From: Pseudomonas sp. H9
GTDB taxonomy: Bacteria > Pseudomonadota > Gammaproteobacteria > Pseudomonadales > Pseudomonadaceae
Length of the DNA stretch: 64,000 nucleotides
NCBI RefSeq assembly: GCF_004353925.1
Contig: NZ_SMOK01000011.1
Coordinates: 310,001 to 374,000, forward strand
Reading direction: 5' to 3'
The position numbers were made by a program, and so were the translations under genes. Of the stretch, positions 8,315 to 17,028 are shown in pieces (position 1 is the stretch's first letter; the number at the start of each line of letters is the position of its first letter). A model generated the notes under the pieces. That model worked only from the letters and a program-made list of their open reading frames with translations. It did no database searches and was not told where the DNA came from.

Positions 8315-10132
8315 TCAGGCCGGCAGGTGCTCGAACAGTTCGACTGCACCGTTTTTCAACACAATCACGTCACGCTCCAGCGCACGCATCTCGACGATGA
8401 TGCGCGTTGGCGATTCACGCCACATGCGCGTTTGCAGGGTGTCGCCGGGCATCACGATCGAAGCGAAACGCGCTCGAACGCTCTTGAACAGCCGCGAGTC
8501 GTTACCGCAGAACGCTTTGATCACATGGCGCCCCAGGTAACCGAAGGTGCACAAGCCATGCAGGAACGGCTTCTCATAACCGGCCTTGGCGGCGTAGTCG
8601 GGATCAACGTGCATCGGGTTCCAGTCACCGCACAGGCGATACAGCAATGCCTGGTTGATGTCGGTCTGGTCGGCGAGCACAGCATCGGGTTCACGCGCAG
8701 GTGGCAGGTTGATCTCTTCGCTGGCCACGCGTTGCAGGCCGGCACCAGGCACACCTGGGTAGAAGCCGGTGACTTCGTTGTAGAACAGCGGCGTACCGTG
8801 CTCATCGGTGGTCTCGATGGCCAGCACACTGACCGAGCTCTTGCCTTTGTCAATTGCAGCCTTCAGGCGCATGCTGTGCTTGAGTTTGGCGGCTGGCGGC
8901 AAGGGGCGATACATCACGGTGTATTGCTCGCCGTGCAGGCCTTTGCTGAACGGCAGGTTCAGGCCTTCGAGCTGGGGCTGTCCGGACTTGGCTGCCCGCA
9001 GGAATACCTCGGTCGCCGGCAGCACCGCCATGGTCGGCAGCACGCGGAACTCATCACCCACGAACTCATTGACGTACAGCAGTTCCGTACGATCGAGCGG
9101 GTCTTTGGCCGCGCCCACTGCCAAGGCATAGAGTGCCGCGTCTTTCTGGTCGTATTCGGTTTCCAGGTAGGAAACGGCATTGGCCGCCACTTCCATATCG
9201 ACAAAGGCATTACCCCCTTTGGCTGGCGACTCCATGCGCTCGAACAGCTCTTTGAAACCTTCAGCGCCATTGGCCGGATGCACGCTGTGCTCATCGAAGC
9301 GGGTGATTCGCTCCCAGTTGTCACGCACCAGTTCGGGGCTGAGCGTGTCGGTGTGCAGGAAACGCCCCTGCGAACGCTCCCAACGGTACTTGGCGTGAAA
9401 CCCGCCGCCTACTTCAAACAGACCACCGGTGTCCTGGCACGCCTCGCTGCACAACCAGCCCACTAGCGGTGCGACATCTTCGACTTTGAGTTTGGCGTGC
9501 AACTCTTCCGGGAAGATGCCACTGGCGATGACCATGCGCGAAGCGGCAATCGGCGCGATGGTATTGACGCGAATGTTCTTGCTTGCGCCTTCGATGGCCA
9601 GCGCATGGGTGAATCCGATCAAGCCGGACTTGGCAGTGGCGTAGTTGCACTGGCCGAAGTTACCGAAGATCCCAGCGCCCGAGGCGGTCATCACAATCCG
9701 CCCATAGCCCTTCTCACGCATGATCGGCCAGACTGCGTGGGTCAGGCGAAAAGCGCCATTGACGTGGACGTCCTGAATCAAGTCCCACTGTTCATGGGTC
9801 ATTTTGTGGAACGATGTATCACGTAGTACACCGGCGTTGTTGATCAGAATATCGACCGTGCCAAAACACTCAAGGGCAGTGGCGACAATCTTCTCGCCTT
9901 CGGTAACCGAATGGTAATCCGCCACGGCCTCGCCACCCAGGGCGCGGATTTCGGCCACTACGGCATCGGCTGCGGCGCTGGAGCTACCCAGGCCTTGGGT
10001 GGTCACTCCAAGGTCGTTGACCACCACCTTGGCACCACGCGCGCCGAGCAGCAGAGCGTGGGCGCGGCCCAAGCCATTGCCTGCACCGGTCACGATGGCT
10101 ACTTTGCCATCAAAGCGAATCTCTTGCGTCAC
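8315..10132 (-). CDS. Bifunctional SDR dehydrogenase-MaoC hydratase (MFE-2-like)
   Basis: This 605-residue fusion resembles peroxisomal multifunctional enzyme 2. The N-terminal half is a short-chain dehydrogenase with the NAD motif VTGAGNGLGRAHAL near residue 15 and the catalytic YATAKSG near residue 165. The C-terminal part is a hot-dog hydratase with the hydratase-2 motif YRLCGDWNPMHVDPDYAA. Together they would hydrate trans-2-enoyl-CoA and oxidise the (3R)-hydroxyacyl-CoA. No SCP2 domain is attached. It follows the upstream dehydrogenase gene by 45 bases in the minus-strand operon. Having this (3R) route beside an L-type bifunctional enzyme in the same island is unusual. Confidence 0.9.
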   Translation of the reverse strand: MTQEIRFDGKVAIVTGAGNGLGRAHALLLGARGAKVVVNDLGVTTQGLGSSSAAADAVVAEIRALGGEAVADYHSVTEGEKIVATALECFGTVDILINNAGVLRDTSFHKMTHEQWDLIQDVHVNGAFRLTHAVWPIMREKGYGRIVMTASGAGIFGNFGQCNYATAKSGLIGFTHALAIEGASKNIRVNTIAPIAASRMVIASGIFPEELHAKLKVEDVAPLVGWLCSEACQDTGGLFEVGGGFHAKYRWERSQGRFLHTDTLSPELVRDNWERITRFDEHSVHPANGAEGFKELFERMESPAKGGNAFVDMEVAANAVSYLETEYDQKDAALYALAVGAAKDPLDRTELLYVNEFVGDEFRVLPTMAVLPATEVFLRAAKSGQPQLEGLNLPFSKGLHGEQYTVMYRPLPPAAKLKHSMRLKAAIDKGKSSVSVLAIETTDEHGTPLFYNEVTGFYPGVPGAGLQRVASEEINLPPAREPDAVLADQTDINQALLYRLCGDWNPMHVDPDYAAKAGYEKPFLHGLCTFGYLGRHVIKAFCGNDSRLFKSVRARFASIVMPGDTLQTRMWRESPTRIIVEMRALERDVIVLKNGAVELFEHLPA

Positions 10133-10177
10133 GATAGTTATCCTCTGTTCTAGAAATGGGTTACTCGAAGGGTCGGC

Positions 10178-11326
10178 TCACAAGGTGCGAGCGATGATTT
10201 CTTTCATGATTTCGTTGGTGCCGCCCCAGATCCGGTTGCCGCGGGTATCGAGGTACAGCCGGGCGATGGGGTATTCGGTCATGTAGCCATTGCCGCCGTG
10301 CAACTGCAGGCAGGCATCGACCACCCGGCTGCTCAACTCTGCAGTCCAGTACTTGGCCACGGCAGCGGTTTCAGAGGTCAGCTCACCGCGCATCAGCAAC
10401 GCCAGGCAGCTGTCGACCCAGGAGCGTCCGATCTGCACTTCGGTTTTCAATTGCGCGAGGGTGAAACGCGAGTTCTGGAAGTCCAGTACCGGCTGGCCAA
10501 ACACCTTGCGGGTGCGGGTGTATTCGATGGTTTGCTGCAGCGCCGCCTCAGCCTGGGCCTGAAAGCCCACCGCCCCGATGATGCGTTCCCAGGCCAGGTC
10601 GTGCATGAGCTGGTAGAAGCCCCTGCCCTCCTCGCCACCGAGCATGTTTTCGAGGGGCACGCGGCAGTCATCGAAATACAGCATGCTGGTGTCCTGGGCG
10701 TGCAGGCCAACCTTCTCAAGGGGCTGGGAGCGGACGAAGCCGGCGCGCTCTTTCTCAACAATGACAATAGAGATGTCTTTGGCGCTGCCACTGTTACCGG
10801 TTTTGCACACCACCAATGCCAGGTCACAGGACGCACCATTGGAGATGAAGGTCTTGGAACCGTTGAGGACGTATTGGTTACCCTCGCGCACCGCGCGGGT
10901 AGATACGGCTTGCAGATCGGACCCGGTGTTGGGTTCAGTCATGGCAATTGAACCGACAGCCTCGCCGCTGACCATCTTCGGCAACCAGGTCTGCTTCTGT
11001 TGTTCGGTGCCATAGTTAAGGATGTAGTTAGCTACCAGGCCATGCACGCCAAAGCCGATCAAGCCGGTAGCACCGACACGCATGTACTCCTCGGCGAACA
11101 CCACATCGAACAGTGGGTCGGCGCCCGGCCCGCCGTAGGCCTCCGGTATCGAAGGCAGCAGCATTCCCAGTTCGCCAGCGTGGCGCCAGACTTCGCGGGG
11201 CACACGTTTGTCTTTTTCCCACTGGCTATGAAATGGCGCGACTGCCTCTGCCACAAACCGTCGCGCAGCGTCGCGAAACGCTTCGTGCTCAGGGCTGAAC
11301 AAGGTACGGGGTATCAGGTATTCCAT
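10178..11326 (-). CDS. Acyl-CoA dehydrogenase, LCAD (ACADL) type
   Basis: This encodes a 382-residue flavin acyl-CoA dehydrogenase. The start is ATG at 11326 (MEYLIPRTLFSPEHEAFR); an upstream open extension overlaps the neighbouring gene and is not used. FAD/substrate motifs AMTEPNTGSDLQ and GSKTFISNGA are present. The usual MCAD catalytic Glu position reads IWGGTNEIM, so Gly replaces it, while LAWERI supplies the helix-G Glu used by long-chain and isovaleryl-type enzymes. It lies 23 bases after a paralogue in the same operon. It probably catalyses the first oxidation step on the island's substrate, alone or in a hetero-oligomer with its paralogues. Confidence 0.92.
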   Translation of the reverse strand: MEYLIPRTLFSPEHEAFRDAARRFVAEAVAPFHSQWEKDKRVPREVWRHAGELGMLLPSIPEAYGGPGADPLFDVVFAEEYMRVGATGLIGFGVHGLVANYILNYGTEQQKQTWLPKMVSGEAVGSIAMTEPNTGSDLQAVSTRAVREGNQYVLNGSKTFISNGASCDLALVVCKTGNSGSAKDISIVIVEKERAGFVRSQPLEKVGLHAQDTSMLYFDDCRVPLENMLGGEEGRGFYQLMHDLAWERIIGAVGFQAQAEAALQQTIEYTRTRKVFGQPVLDFQNSRFTLAQLKTEVQIGRSWVDSCLALLMRGELTSETAAVAKYWTAELSSRVVDACLQLHGGNGYMTEYPIARLYLDTRGNRIWGGTNEIMKEIIARTL

Positions 11327-11349
11327 GGCAATTTCCTCAGTGACCCGGT

Positions 11350-12495
11350 TCAGAGCGTGCGCCCGACCAGATCCTTCATGATGTCGTTGGCACCGCCGGC
11401 AATACGCAGCACACGGTGATCGAGGTAGTGACGGGCGACTGGGTACTCGAGCATGTAGCCGTTGGCGCCATGCAACTGAACGCATTCGTCCACGACCTTG
11501 GTGTAGAGCTCGGAGCACCACAGCTTGGCGGCCGCAGCGGCTTCAGGGGTAAGGTTGTGCGCCAGGCACTGAGCCATGCAGCGGTCGACGTAGTTCTGCG
11601 AAACCGCCAATTGCATGGTCATGTCGGCCAATTTGAAGCGGGTGTTCTGGAAGGCGAAGATCGGTTTGCCGAACACACTACGGCCCTTGGTGTACTCCAG
11701 GGTGCTGTCGAGCACGGCCTGGGCACCGGCAACGCTACTGATGGCGATCGACAGGCGCTCCCAGGCCAACTCCTTCATCAGCTGGATAAAGCCTTGGCCC
11801 GGCACACCGCCCAGTACGTTGTGCTTAGGTACACGCACGTTGTCGAAGAACAGCATGGTGGTGTCCTGGGCATGCAGACCAACCTTGCGCAACGGTGCGG
11901 ACCTGCTAAAGCCGGGGCGGTCGCACTCAACCAGAATCAGGGAAATATCCTGAGCTCCCTTGCCGGTGTTGCCGGTCTTGGCGACTACCACGACCAGGTC
12001 GCACTGGCTGCCGTTGGAGATGAAGGTCTTGGCACCGTTGATGACGTACTCGTCATTGTCGAGCACCGCGCGGGTCTTGACTGCTTGCAGGTCGGAGCCG
12101 GTGTCCGGCTCGGTCATGGCCACAGCACCGATGGCTTCACCGGCGGCCATTTTCGGCAACCAGGCCTGCTTCTGCGCCTCATCGCCAAAGTTCACCAGGT
12201 AACCGGCGACGATGTCGTGAACGCCAAAGCCGATCAGACCCGAGGCCAACCCGGCACGGTAGATTTCTTCGGTAGCGACCATCGAGAAGCGCCGGTCCAG
12301 CTCAAGCCCGCCATAGGCTTGCGGGGTGGTGGCATTGAGCATGCCCAGCTCCCCGGCGCGCTTCCAGACAGCCCGGGGTACCCGATGATCTGCTTCCCAC
12401 TGTTCCAGGTGTGGCAGGCAGTGTTCTGCCAGAAAGCGTCGCACAGTGCTGCGAAACGCCTCATGCTCATGATCAAACAGGGTACGCGGTATCAT
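11350..12495 (-). CDS. Acyl-CoA dehydrogenase, LCAD (ACADL) type, first gene of operon
   Basis: This encodes a 381-residue acyl-CoA dehydrogenase beginning MIPRTLFDHEHEAF. It has AMTEPDTGSDLQ, GAKTFISNGS, the catalytic-Glu segment LAWERLSIA, and IAGGANDIM in place of the MCAD Glu motif, so it is of the LCAD type. It is the promoter-proximal gene of the operon running down to 5373. It is clearly a paralogue of the genes at 10178 and 15673, sharing the N-terminal IPRTLF start and the C-terminal RTL/RSL end, and so comes from local duplication. Confidence 0.92.
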   Translation of the reverse strand: MIPRTLFDHEHEAFRSTVRRFLAEHCLPHLEQWEADHRVPRAVWKRAGELGMLNATTPQAYGGLELDRRFSMVATEEIYRAGLASGLIGFGVHDIVAGYLVNFGDEAQKQAWLPKMAAGEAIGAVAMTEPDTGSDLQAVKTRAVLDNDEYVINGAKTFISNGSQCDLVVVVAKTGNTGKGAQDISLILVECDRPGFSRSAPLRKVGLHAQDTTMLFFDNVRVPKHNVLGGVPGQGFIQLMKELAWERLSIAISSVAGAQAVLDSTLEYTKGRSVFGKPIFAFQNTRFKLADMTMQLAVSQNYVDRCMAQCLAHNLTPEAAAAAKLWCSELYTKVVDECVQLHGANGYMLEYPVARHYLDHRVLRIAGGANDIMKDLVGRTL

Positions 12496-12576
12496 TCAAG
12501 GCTCTCCTGGGGTCAATCCTTCCACCGTCGGTGCGGTGGCGATGGATCGATCATAGGAGCAGCTTTTGAGGGTCAG

Positions 12577-12593
12577 CCCCCTCAGGGAGGGGG
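12577..12593. repeat. CCCCCTC/GAGGGGG hairpin element
   Basis: The arms CCCCCTC (12577-12583) and GAGGGGG (12587-12593) form a short hairpin upstream of the operon's first dehydrogenase gene, in the 254-base gap that separates it from the LuxR regulator. It belongs to the same local repeat family as the elements near 1.1, 15.64 and 16.9 kb. Confidence 0.5.
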
Positions 12594-12749
12594 GGATGTA
12601 AACGGTGGTGGGCGCCCGAGCCAGGCCCCTCGTCGCGAGTGGTTACAGCGTGGCGCCGCGCACGCAGACTAATGCCGTGTGTAACTGGCGGCACGCAATG
12701 ACGATACGTCCACGCAACGTGCGTCTCTGCGTGTCGCCGGTAACCTGCA

Positions 12750-15431
12750 CTACTCGATCATGCCGTGCTTGCGAGCCCAGGTCACCGCGTCGTAACGGCT
12801 GGAGACTCCCAGCTTGACGTAGATGTTCTTCAGGTTCCATTTCACCGTTTCCAGCGAAATGTTCAGCGTCAGCGCTACGCGCTTATTGGCCATCGCCTGG
12901 CTGATCAACTGCAAAATCGCCAGCTCACGTGGCGTGAGCATGGACGGTGCGCCTTGCGCCGATGCCTGGCCGGCGCGCTCGCCCAGACTGCCTCCACCCG
13001 CCTCCAGCAACTGCTTCAGGTAACGGTGCTCAGGCTCGGGCAACGGTTTACCGACAAGGCCGGCTATCAGTTTGCGCAGCCCCTCGCCCTCATCCAGAAA
13101 GGTCCGTACCAAGCCCAATTGCTGCCCGCGCGACAGCGCTTCAAGCAGGTGTTCATCCACCCGTTGCGGTTGCAGTAAATCGGCCCTGGCGATAGCCATC
13201 AGCAACAGGCAAGTCACCAGCAACTGGCCGCGGTGGTAGCGTGTCGCGTAGTTGTGCAACACCTGCAAGTGTTCCAGCGCCTTGTCCGGGTAGTTAGTGG
13301 CCAACAGCAAGCGCGCACGGGCCAGCGCAATCATGGCCGGAATATCTGCGCGAAAGCCCGGCGAGTTGGCATGCCTGAGCAACAGAGGTTCCAGTTGCGT
13401 GACACGCTCGGCGGCCAGCGCACGGTCGTTTGCCATCAAGGCCATGCGCACCTGCTCAACCAAACAATGCACCAGGGCACGGTCCTGGCCGATCGCACGG
13501 AAATGACGCTCCTGGCGCTGCAGAAATGCCATGGCAACGGCACTGGAATCTTGCAGCAGGTCCAGCCGCGCCCGGCAGATCGTGGCGCGCAACATAGTGT
13601 CGGGCATTGCCCATTGCAGCAGGCCACTGCGGTTTGCCAGCACCTCCCGTGCCTCGTCAATGCGATTCAACTCGCGATACACCTCGGCCAGGGTGGCGGC
13701 ACCCAGATAAGCGCTGGCTGAGCGGTGGCCATGCACCGCCACGGCACGGGCCAATTGTGCCGAACCTATCCGCAAGGCCTCATGCATGTGCCCTTCCTGC
13801 AGATAGCAGAGGGTCCTGGCACCTTCGGCGACCAAGGCCATTTCGGCATCGCGCTCGGCCTCGGGAATCGGGCTGTTGTCCAGGCACTGCAATGCCTCGG
13901 CGATACGGCCGGCCGCCAGGTAGGCGATGGCAAGTAACGCCGGGGCACCGTAGCGGGTCACCGAATAGTCATCCGGCAACGCGCGAAAGTCTTTGAGCAA
14001 ATCAATGATTGGCTCGGTGCGATCATGCTGGACCTCGATGGCGGCCTGGACCAGCGGCAAGCGATAGGCGACATCAGCTTGTTGCGCGGCGCCGCTGCGC
14101 TGGAACTGTTCCAGCCAGGCTTCGGCCTTGGCTGGCCGCGCAGTCAGTGCATAGGCCAGGCATCCGAGGAAAAACAGCCGTGGCCGCGAGAACAACACGT
14201 CTTGTGGCAACCGGTCGAGCAGACGCAGCAACAGGCTCAACTGGTCCAGGCTCCAGGTCGCCGGTGCGGCTTGCTCGATCACTTCAACGGCAAAGTTCAG
14301 ATCACCGGCCAAGGTCGCATGCCTGACAGCCTCCGCCAGCAGTTTGCGCTCCGCGAACCAGCCCGCAGCGCGGCGGTGAAGGCTGCTTTGCGCCGCACCG
14401 TCGCGCCGCGCCAGGCGGTTGGCGAGGAAGTCGGCAAACAAGGCATGAAAACGGAACCAGGGCTGACGGTCGTCGGTTTCGACCCGGAAGATCAGCAGGT
14501 TCTCTTCATCCAGGCGTTTGAGTAGCGCCTGGGCCGGTGCTTGTCCGGTGACGGCTTCGGCCAGCGAGGCATTGAAGCGCCGGCAGATACTGATGTCCTC
14601 CATAAACGCCACCAGCGCTGGCGGAAGATGCGCTAAAACGTTTTCGGCCAGGTAGCTTTGCAGATCGTCGGAGCGCCAGCCCATCTCGCGCAATGTGCCG
14701 CGCGCCTGCGGATCGCTGCGCAACAGGATTACCACCAACTGCAAGGTGGCCGGCCAGCCGCTGGTGAGTTGATGGATCTGGTGCAATTCCTCGGGGCAGA
14801 GTTTCATTGCCGCCAGGTTATGGTCCAGGAAAGCACGCGACTCCAGCAGGTCAAAAGGCAACGCGACACAGTCGAGTTCCACCAGTTGCCCACTCAGGCG
14901 CAAGCGGCTGAAGCTCAAGGGTGGGCCGACCCGTGAGGAAATCACGTAATGCAAGTTGTCCGGGCTGTGATCCAGCAGCTTTTGCATCAACTGGTGCGAA
15001 CGCGGGTCGAGCACATGCTGATAGTCGTCAATGACCAGATACAGCTCTTTGTTGATGCTGGCGGCCGCGTCGACAATCGCCGCGACTACTTCATCAATGA
15101 ATTCGGGGCGCGCGCCTTCCGGCGGGATACCGCTGTCGATCGGAATACCCAGGCGCTGCAGGGCGCCGCGCAGGTAGGCGAAAAAAATAGCCAGATGATT
15201 ATCGTCGGCACTGAGCGACAACCAGGCGACATCCGCCCCTGTGCGCATCACCTCTTGTCGCCATTGCACCAGCAGCGTGGTCTTGCCGAAACCGGGACTG
15301 CCGGTCACCAGCCCTACCCGGCATTGATCCATACGTCGCAGGTCGTCCAATAGCCGTTGGCGCAGAATGGTCTGGTTACCCATGCGCGGTGGTGCGAATT
15401 TTGTCGATACAAGCAGTTTGTCGGTATGCAT
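12750..15431 (-). CDS. MalT-like LuxR-family ATP-dependent transcription regulator
   Basis: This encodes an 893-residue large LuxR-type activator. A Walker A motif GSPGFGKTTLL lies near residue 45 and the Walker B stretch LYLVIDDYQH near residue 130, giving a STAND-type NTPase. A long helical, TPR-like region follows. The C-terminal LuxR helix-turn-helix reads LTPRELAILQLISQAMANK and then LSISLETVKWNLKNIYVKL-like residues. Such proteins bind a small inducer through the TPR part and activate with ATP. It is flanked on both sides by acyl-CoA dehydrogenase genes on the same strand, so it very likely controls this island; the inducer is probably an acyl-CoA or free acid, which is inference. Confidence 0.9.
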   Translation of the reverse strand: MHTDKLLVSTKFAPPRMGNQTILRQRLLDDLRRMDQCRVGLVTGSPGFGKTTLLVQWRQEVMRTGADVAWLSLSADDNHLAIFFAYLRGALQRLGIPIDSGIPPEGARPEFIDEVVAAIVDAAASINKELYLVIDDYQHVLDPRSHQLMQKLLDHSPDNLHYVISSRVGPPLSFSRLRLSGQLVELDCVALPFDLLESRAFLDHNLAAMKLCPEELHQIHQLTSGWPATLQLVVILLRSDPQARGTLREMGWRSDDLQSYLAENVLAHLPPALVAFMEDISICRRFNASLAEAVTGQAPAQALLKRLDEENLLIFRVETDDRQPWFRFHALFADFLANRLARRDGAAQSSLHRRAAGWFAERKLLAEAVRHATLAGDLNFAVEVIEQAAPATWSLDQLSLLLRLLDRLPQDVLFSRPRLFFLGCLAYALTARPAKAEAWLEQFQRSGAAQQADVAYRLPLVQAAIEVQHDRTEPIIDLLKDFRALPDDYSVTRYGAPALLAIAYLAAGRIAEALQCLDNSPIPEAERDAEMALVAEGARTLCYLQEGHMHEALRIGSAQLARAVAVHGHRSASAYLGAATLAEVYRELNRIDEAREVLANRSGLLQWAMPDTMLRATICRARLDLLQDSSAVAMAFLQRQERHFRAIGQDRALVHCLVEQVRMALMANDRALAAERVTQLEPLLLRHANSPGFRADIPAMIALARARLLLATNYPDKALEHLQVLHNYATRYHRGQLLVTCLLLMAIARADLLQPQRVDEHLLEALSRGQQLGLVRTFLDEGEGLRKLIAGLVGKPLPEPEHRYLKQLLEAGGGSLGERAGQASAQGAPSMLTPRELAILQLISQAMANKRVALTLNISLETVKWNLKNIYVKLGVSSRYDAVTWARKHGMIE

Positions 15432-15626
15432 GTCCAGACCGGTCTCCGATTCGCAAGCCGCCGGTTAACACGCAGCGACCCGTCACTGTACGGGGCAGAG
15501 TCGTATGGCTGACCTCCCCGCTGATCGGTGAATATTCGCCGAAAAGCGTTCGAAGGTCATCCGCAACGGGCACCAGGCAAGCCCTGGCTGGCGTTGTGAA
15601 CAGGCATGGTGTCGTGCAATGACGAC

Positions 15627-15657
15627 GATGCTCCCCCTCCATACGAGGGGGAGCATC
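15627..15657. repeat. Perfect 13-bp hairpin, member of GC hairpin family
   Basis: The arms GATGCTCCCCCTC (15627-15639) and GAGGGGGAGCATC (15645-15657) are perfectly complementary around a 5-base loop. The element sits 16 bases past the stop codon of the minus-strand dehydrogenase at 15673. No T tract follows on that strand, so it is a possible but not classical terminator. Confidence 0.6.
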
Positions 15658-15672
15658 CTGTAGGCGCAGGAT

Positions 15673-16815
15673 TCAGAGCGACCGCGCGACCAGTTCGCGC
15701 ATGATGTCGTTGGCGCCGCCATAAATGCGGTTGACGCGACTGTCGAGATAGTGGCGGGCCACCGGGTACTCCAACATGTAGCCATTGCCGCCATGCAACT
15801 GCACGCACTGGTCAACCACCCGGGAGTACAACTCGGTGCACCAGAGCTTGGCCGCTGCCGCTGCTTCAACGCTCAATTCGTGCTCGAGCAGCAACTCCAT
15901 GCAGCGGTCGACGTAGGTCTGCCCCAGGGCGATCTCGGTCTTCAGGTCCGCCAGTTTGAAGCGGGAATTCTGAAAATCGATGATCGGCTTGCCGAACACG
16001 GTGCGCTCACGGGTGTACGCGATGGTCTGCTCCAGCACGGCCTGGCTTGCTGCAACGGCAAGAATGCCAATGCTCAAGCGTTCCCAGGCCAGCTCTTTCA
16101 TCAGTTGATAGAAACCCTGGCCTGGCTCGCCACCGAGGATATTGGCCTTGGGGACGCGCACGTTTTCGAAAAACACCATGGTGGTGTCCTGGGCATGCAA
16201 GCCGACCTTGCGCAGGGGTTTGGATTTGCTCACCCCAGCACGGTCCGCCTCCACCAGAATCAGCGAAATGTCGCGCGAACCCTTGCCGCTATTACCGGTT
16301 TTGGCAACCACGACGATGATGTCACTGTTGGTGCCGTTGGAAATGAACGTCTTGGAACCGTTGATGACGTACTCATCGCCTTCGAGCACTGCACGCGTCG
16401 TGACCGCCTGCAAATCCGAGCCGGTGTCGGGCTCGGTCATGGCCACAGCAGCAATCGTTTCACCGCTGGCCATGGAGGGTAGCCATCTGAGCTTCTGTGC
16501 TTCGGTACCGAAGTTGATCAGATAGCCCGCGCAGATATCGTGCACGTTGAAGCCGCTCAACCCCGAGAGGCCGGCACGGGCCACCTCCTCTACCGCGATC
16601 ATCGCGAAACGACGGTCAAGGCCCAGGCCGCCGTAAGCCTCCGGTGTTGTGACGTTGAGCATGCCCAGGGCACCCGCGCGCTGCCATATCTGGCGCGGTA
16701 CCAAGTGGTTCTCTTCCCAATGCTCATGGTACGGCGTGCATTCCTCCGCCAGGAAACGGCGGGCGGTATTACGGAACTCTTCATGTTCATGTTCGAAGAG
16801 GGTGCGCGGAATCAT
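15673..16815 (-). CDS. Acyl-CoA dehydrogenase, LCAD (ACADL) type, third paralogue
   Basis: This encodes a 380-residue acyl-CoA dehydrogenase beginning MIPRTLFEHEHEEF. It shares AMTEPDTGSDLQ, GSKTFISNGT, LAWERLSIG (catalytic Glu) and IYGGANDIM with the paralogues at 10178 and 11350, and is closer to the latter. It is transcribed toward the LuxR regulator, 241 bases away. It is divergent from the DmdC-type dehydrogenase gene at 17029, so the 213-base gap between them probably holds two promoters. Role as for the paralogues; substrate specificity cannot be read. Confidence 0.92.
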   Translation of the reverse strand: MIPRTLFEHEHEEFRNTARRFLAEECTPYHEHWEENHLVPRQIWQRAGALGMLNVTTPEAYGGLGLDRRFAMIAVEEVARAGLSGLSGFNVHDICAGYLINFGTEAQKLRWLPSMASGETIAAVAMTEPDTGSDLQAVTTRAVLEGDEYVINGSKTFISNGTNSDIIVVVAKTGNSGKGSRDISLILVEADRAGVSKSKPLRKVGLHAQDTTMVFFENVRVPKANILGGEPGQGFYQLMKELAWERLSIGILAVAASQAVLEQTIAYTRERTVFGKPIIDFQNSRFKLADLKTEIALGQTYVDRCMELLLEHELSVEAAAAAKLWCTELYSRVVDQCVQLHGGNGYMLEYPVARHYLDSRVNRIYGGANDIMRELVARSL

Positions 16816-16899
16816 GGAGTTACCCCTGAATGCAATTAGCGAGTGCGGGCGCCGAACAGCTCGGTTGCCTGTCGCTTCACCTTAAGGCGTTGCAACCTG

Positions 16900-16972
16900 A
16901 TGTCCCCCCCTCCAAGCGAGTAGGCCGACCCTGCCTCACTGTCCCCACTCCAAGGGGGTGGGTGAGCGCTTT
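16900..16972. repeat. GC hairpin elements in divergent promoter region
   Basis: C-run/G-run inverted repeats (a CCCCCCCTCC stretch near 16903, then CTCAC...CCCCACTCC...GGGGGTGGGTGAG over 16936-16969) lie between the divergent dehydrogenase genes. They resemble the elements near 1.1, 12.58 and 15.64 kb. No clear promoter could be assigned. Confidence 0.4.
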
Positions 16973-17028
16973 CAATGGTATTGCTTTACTGGCACGGCTC
17001 ATTCCATCTGGCTGTACACGAGAACACC

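Noticed and set aside
16985..17008. TGGCACG stretch before the DmdC-type gene as a sigma-54 promoter
   Set aside because: The -12 GC element is absent at the required distance.
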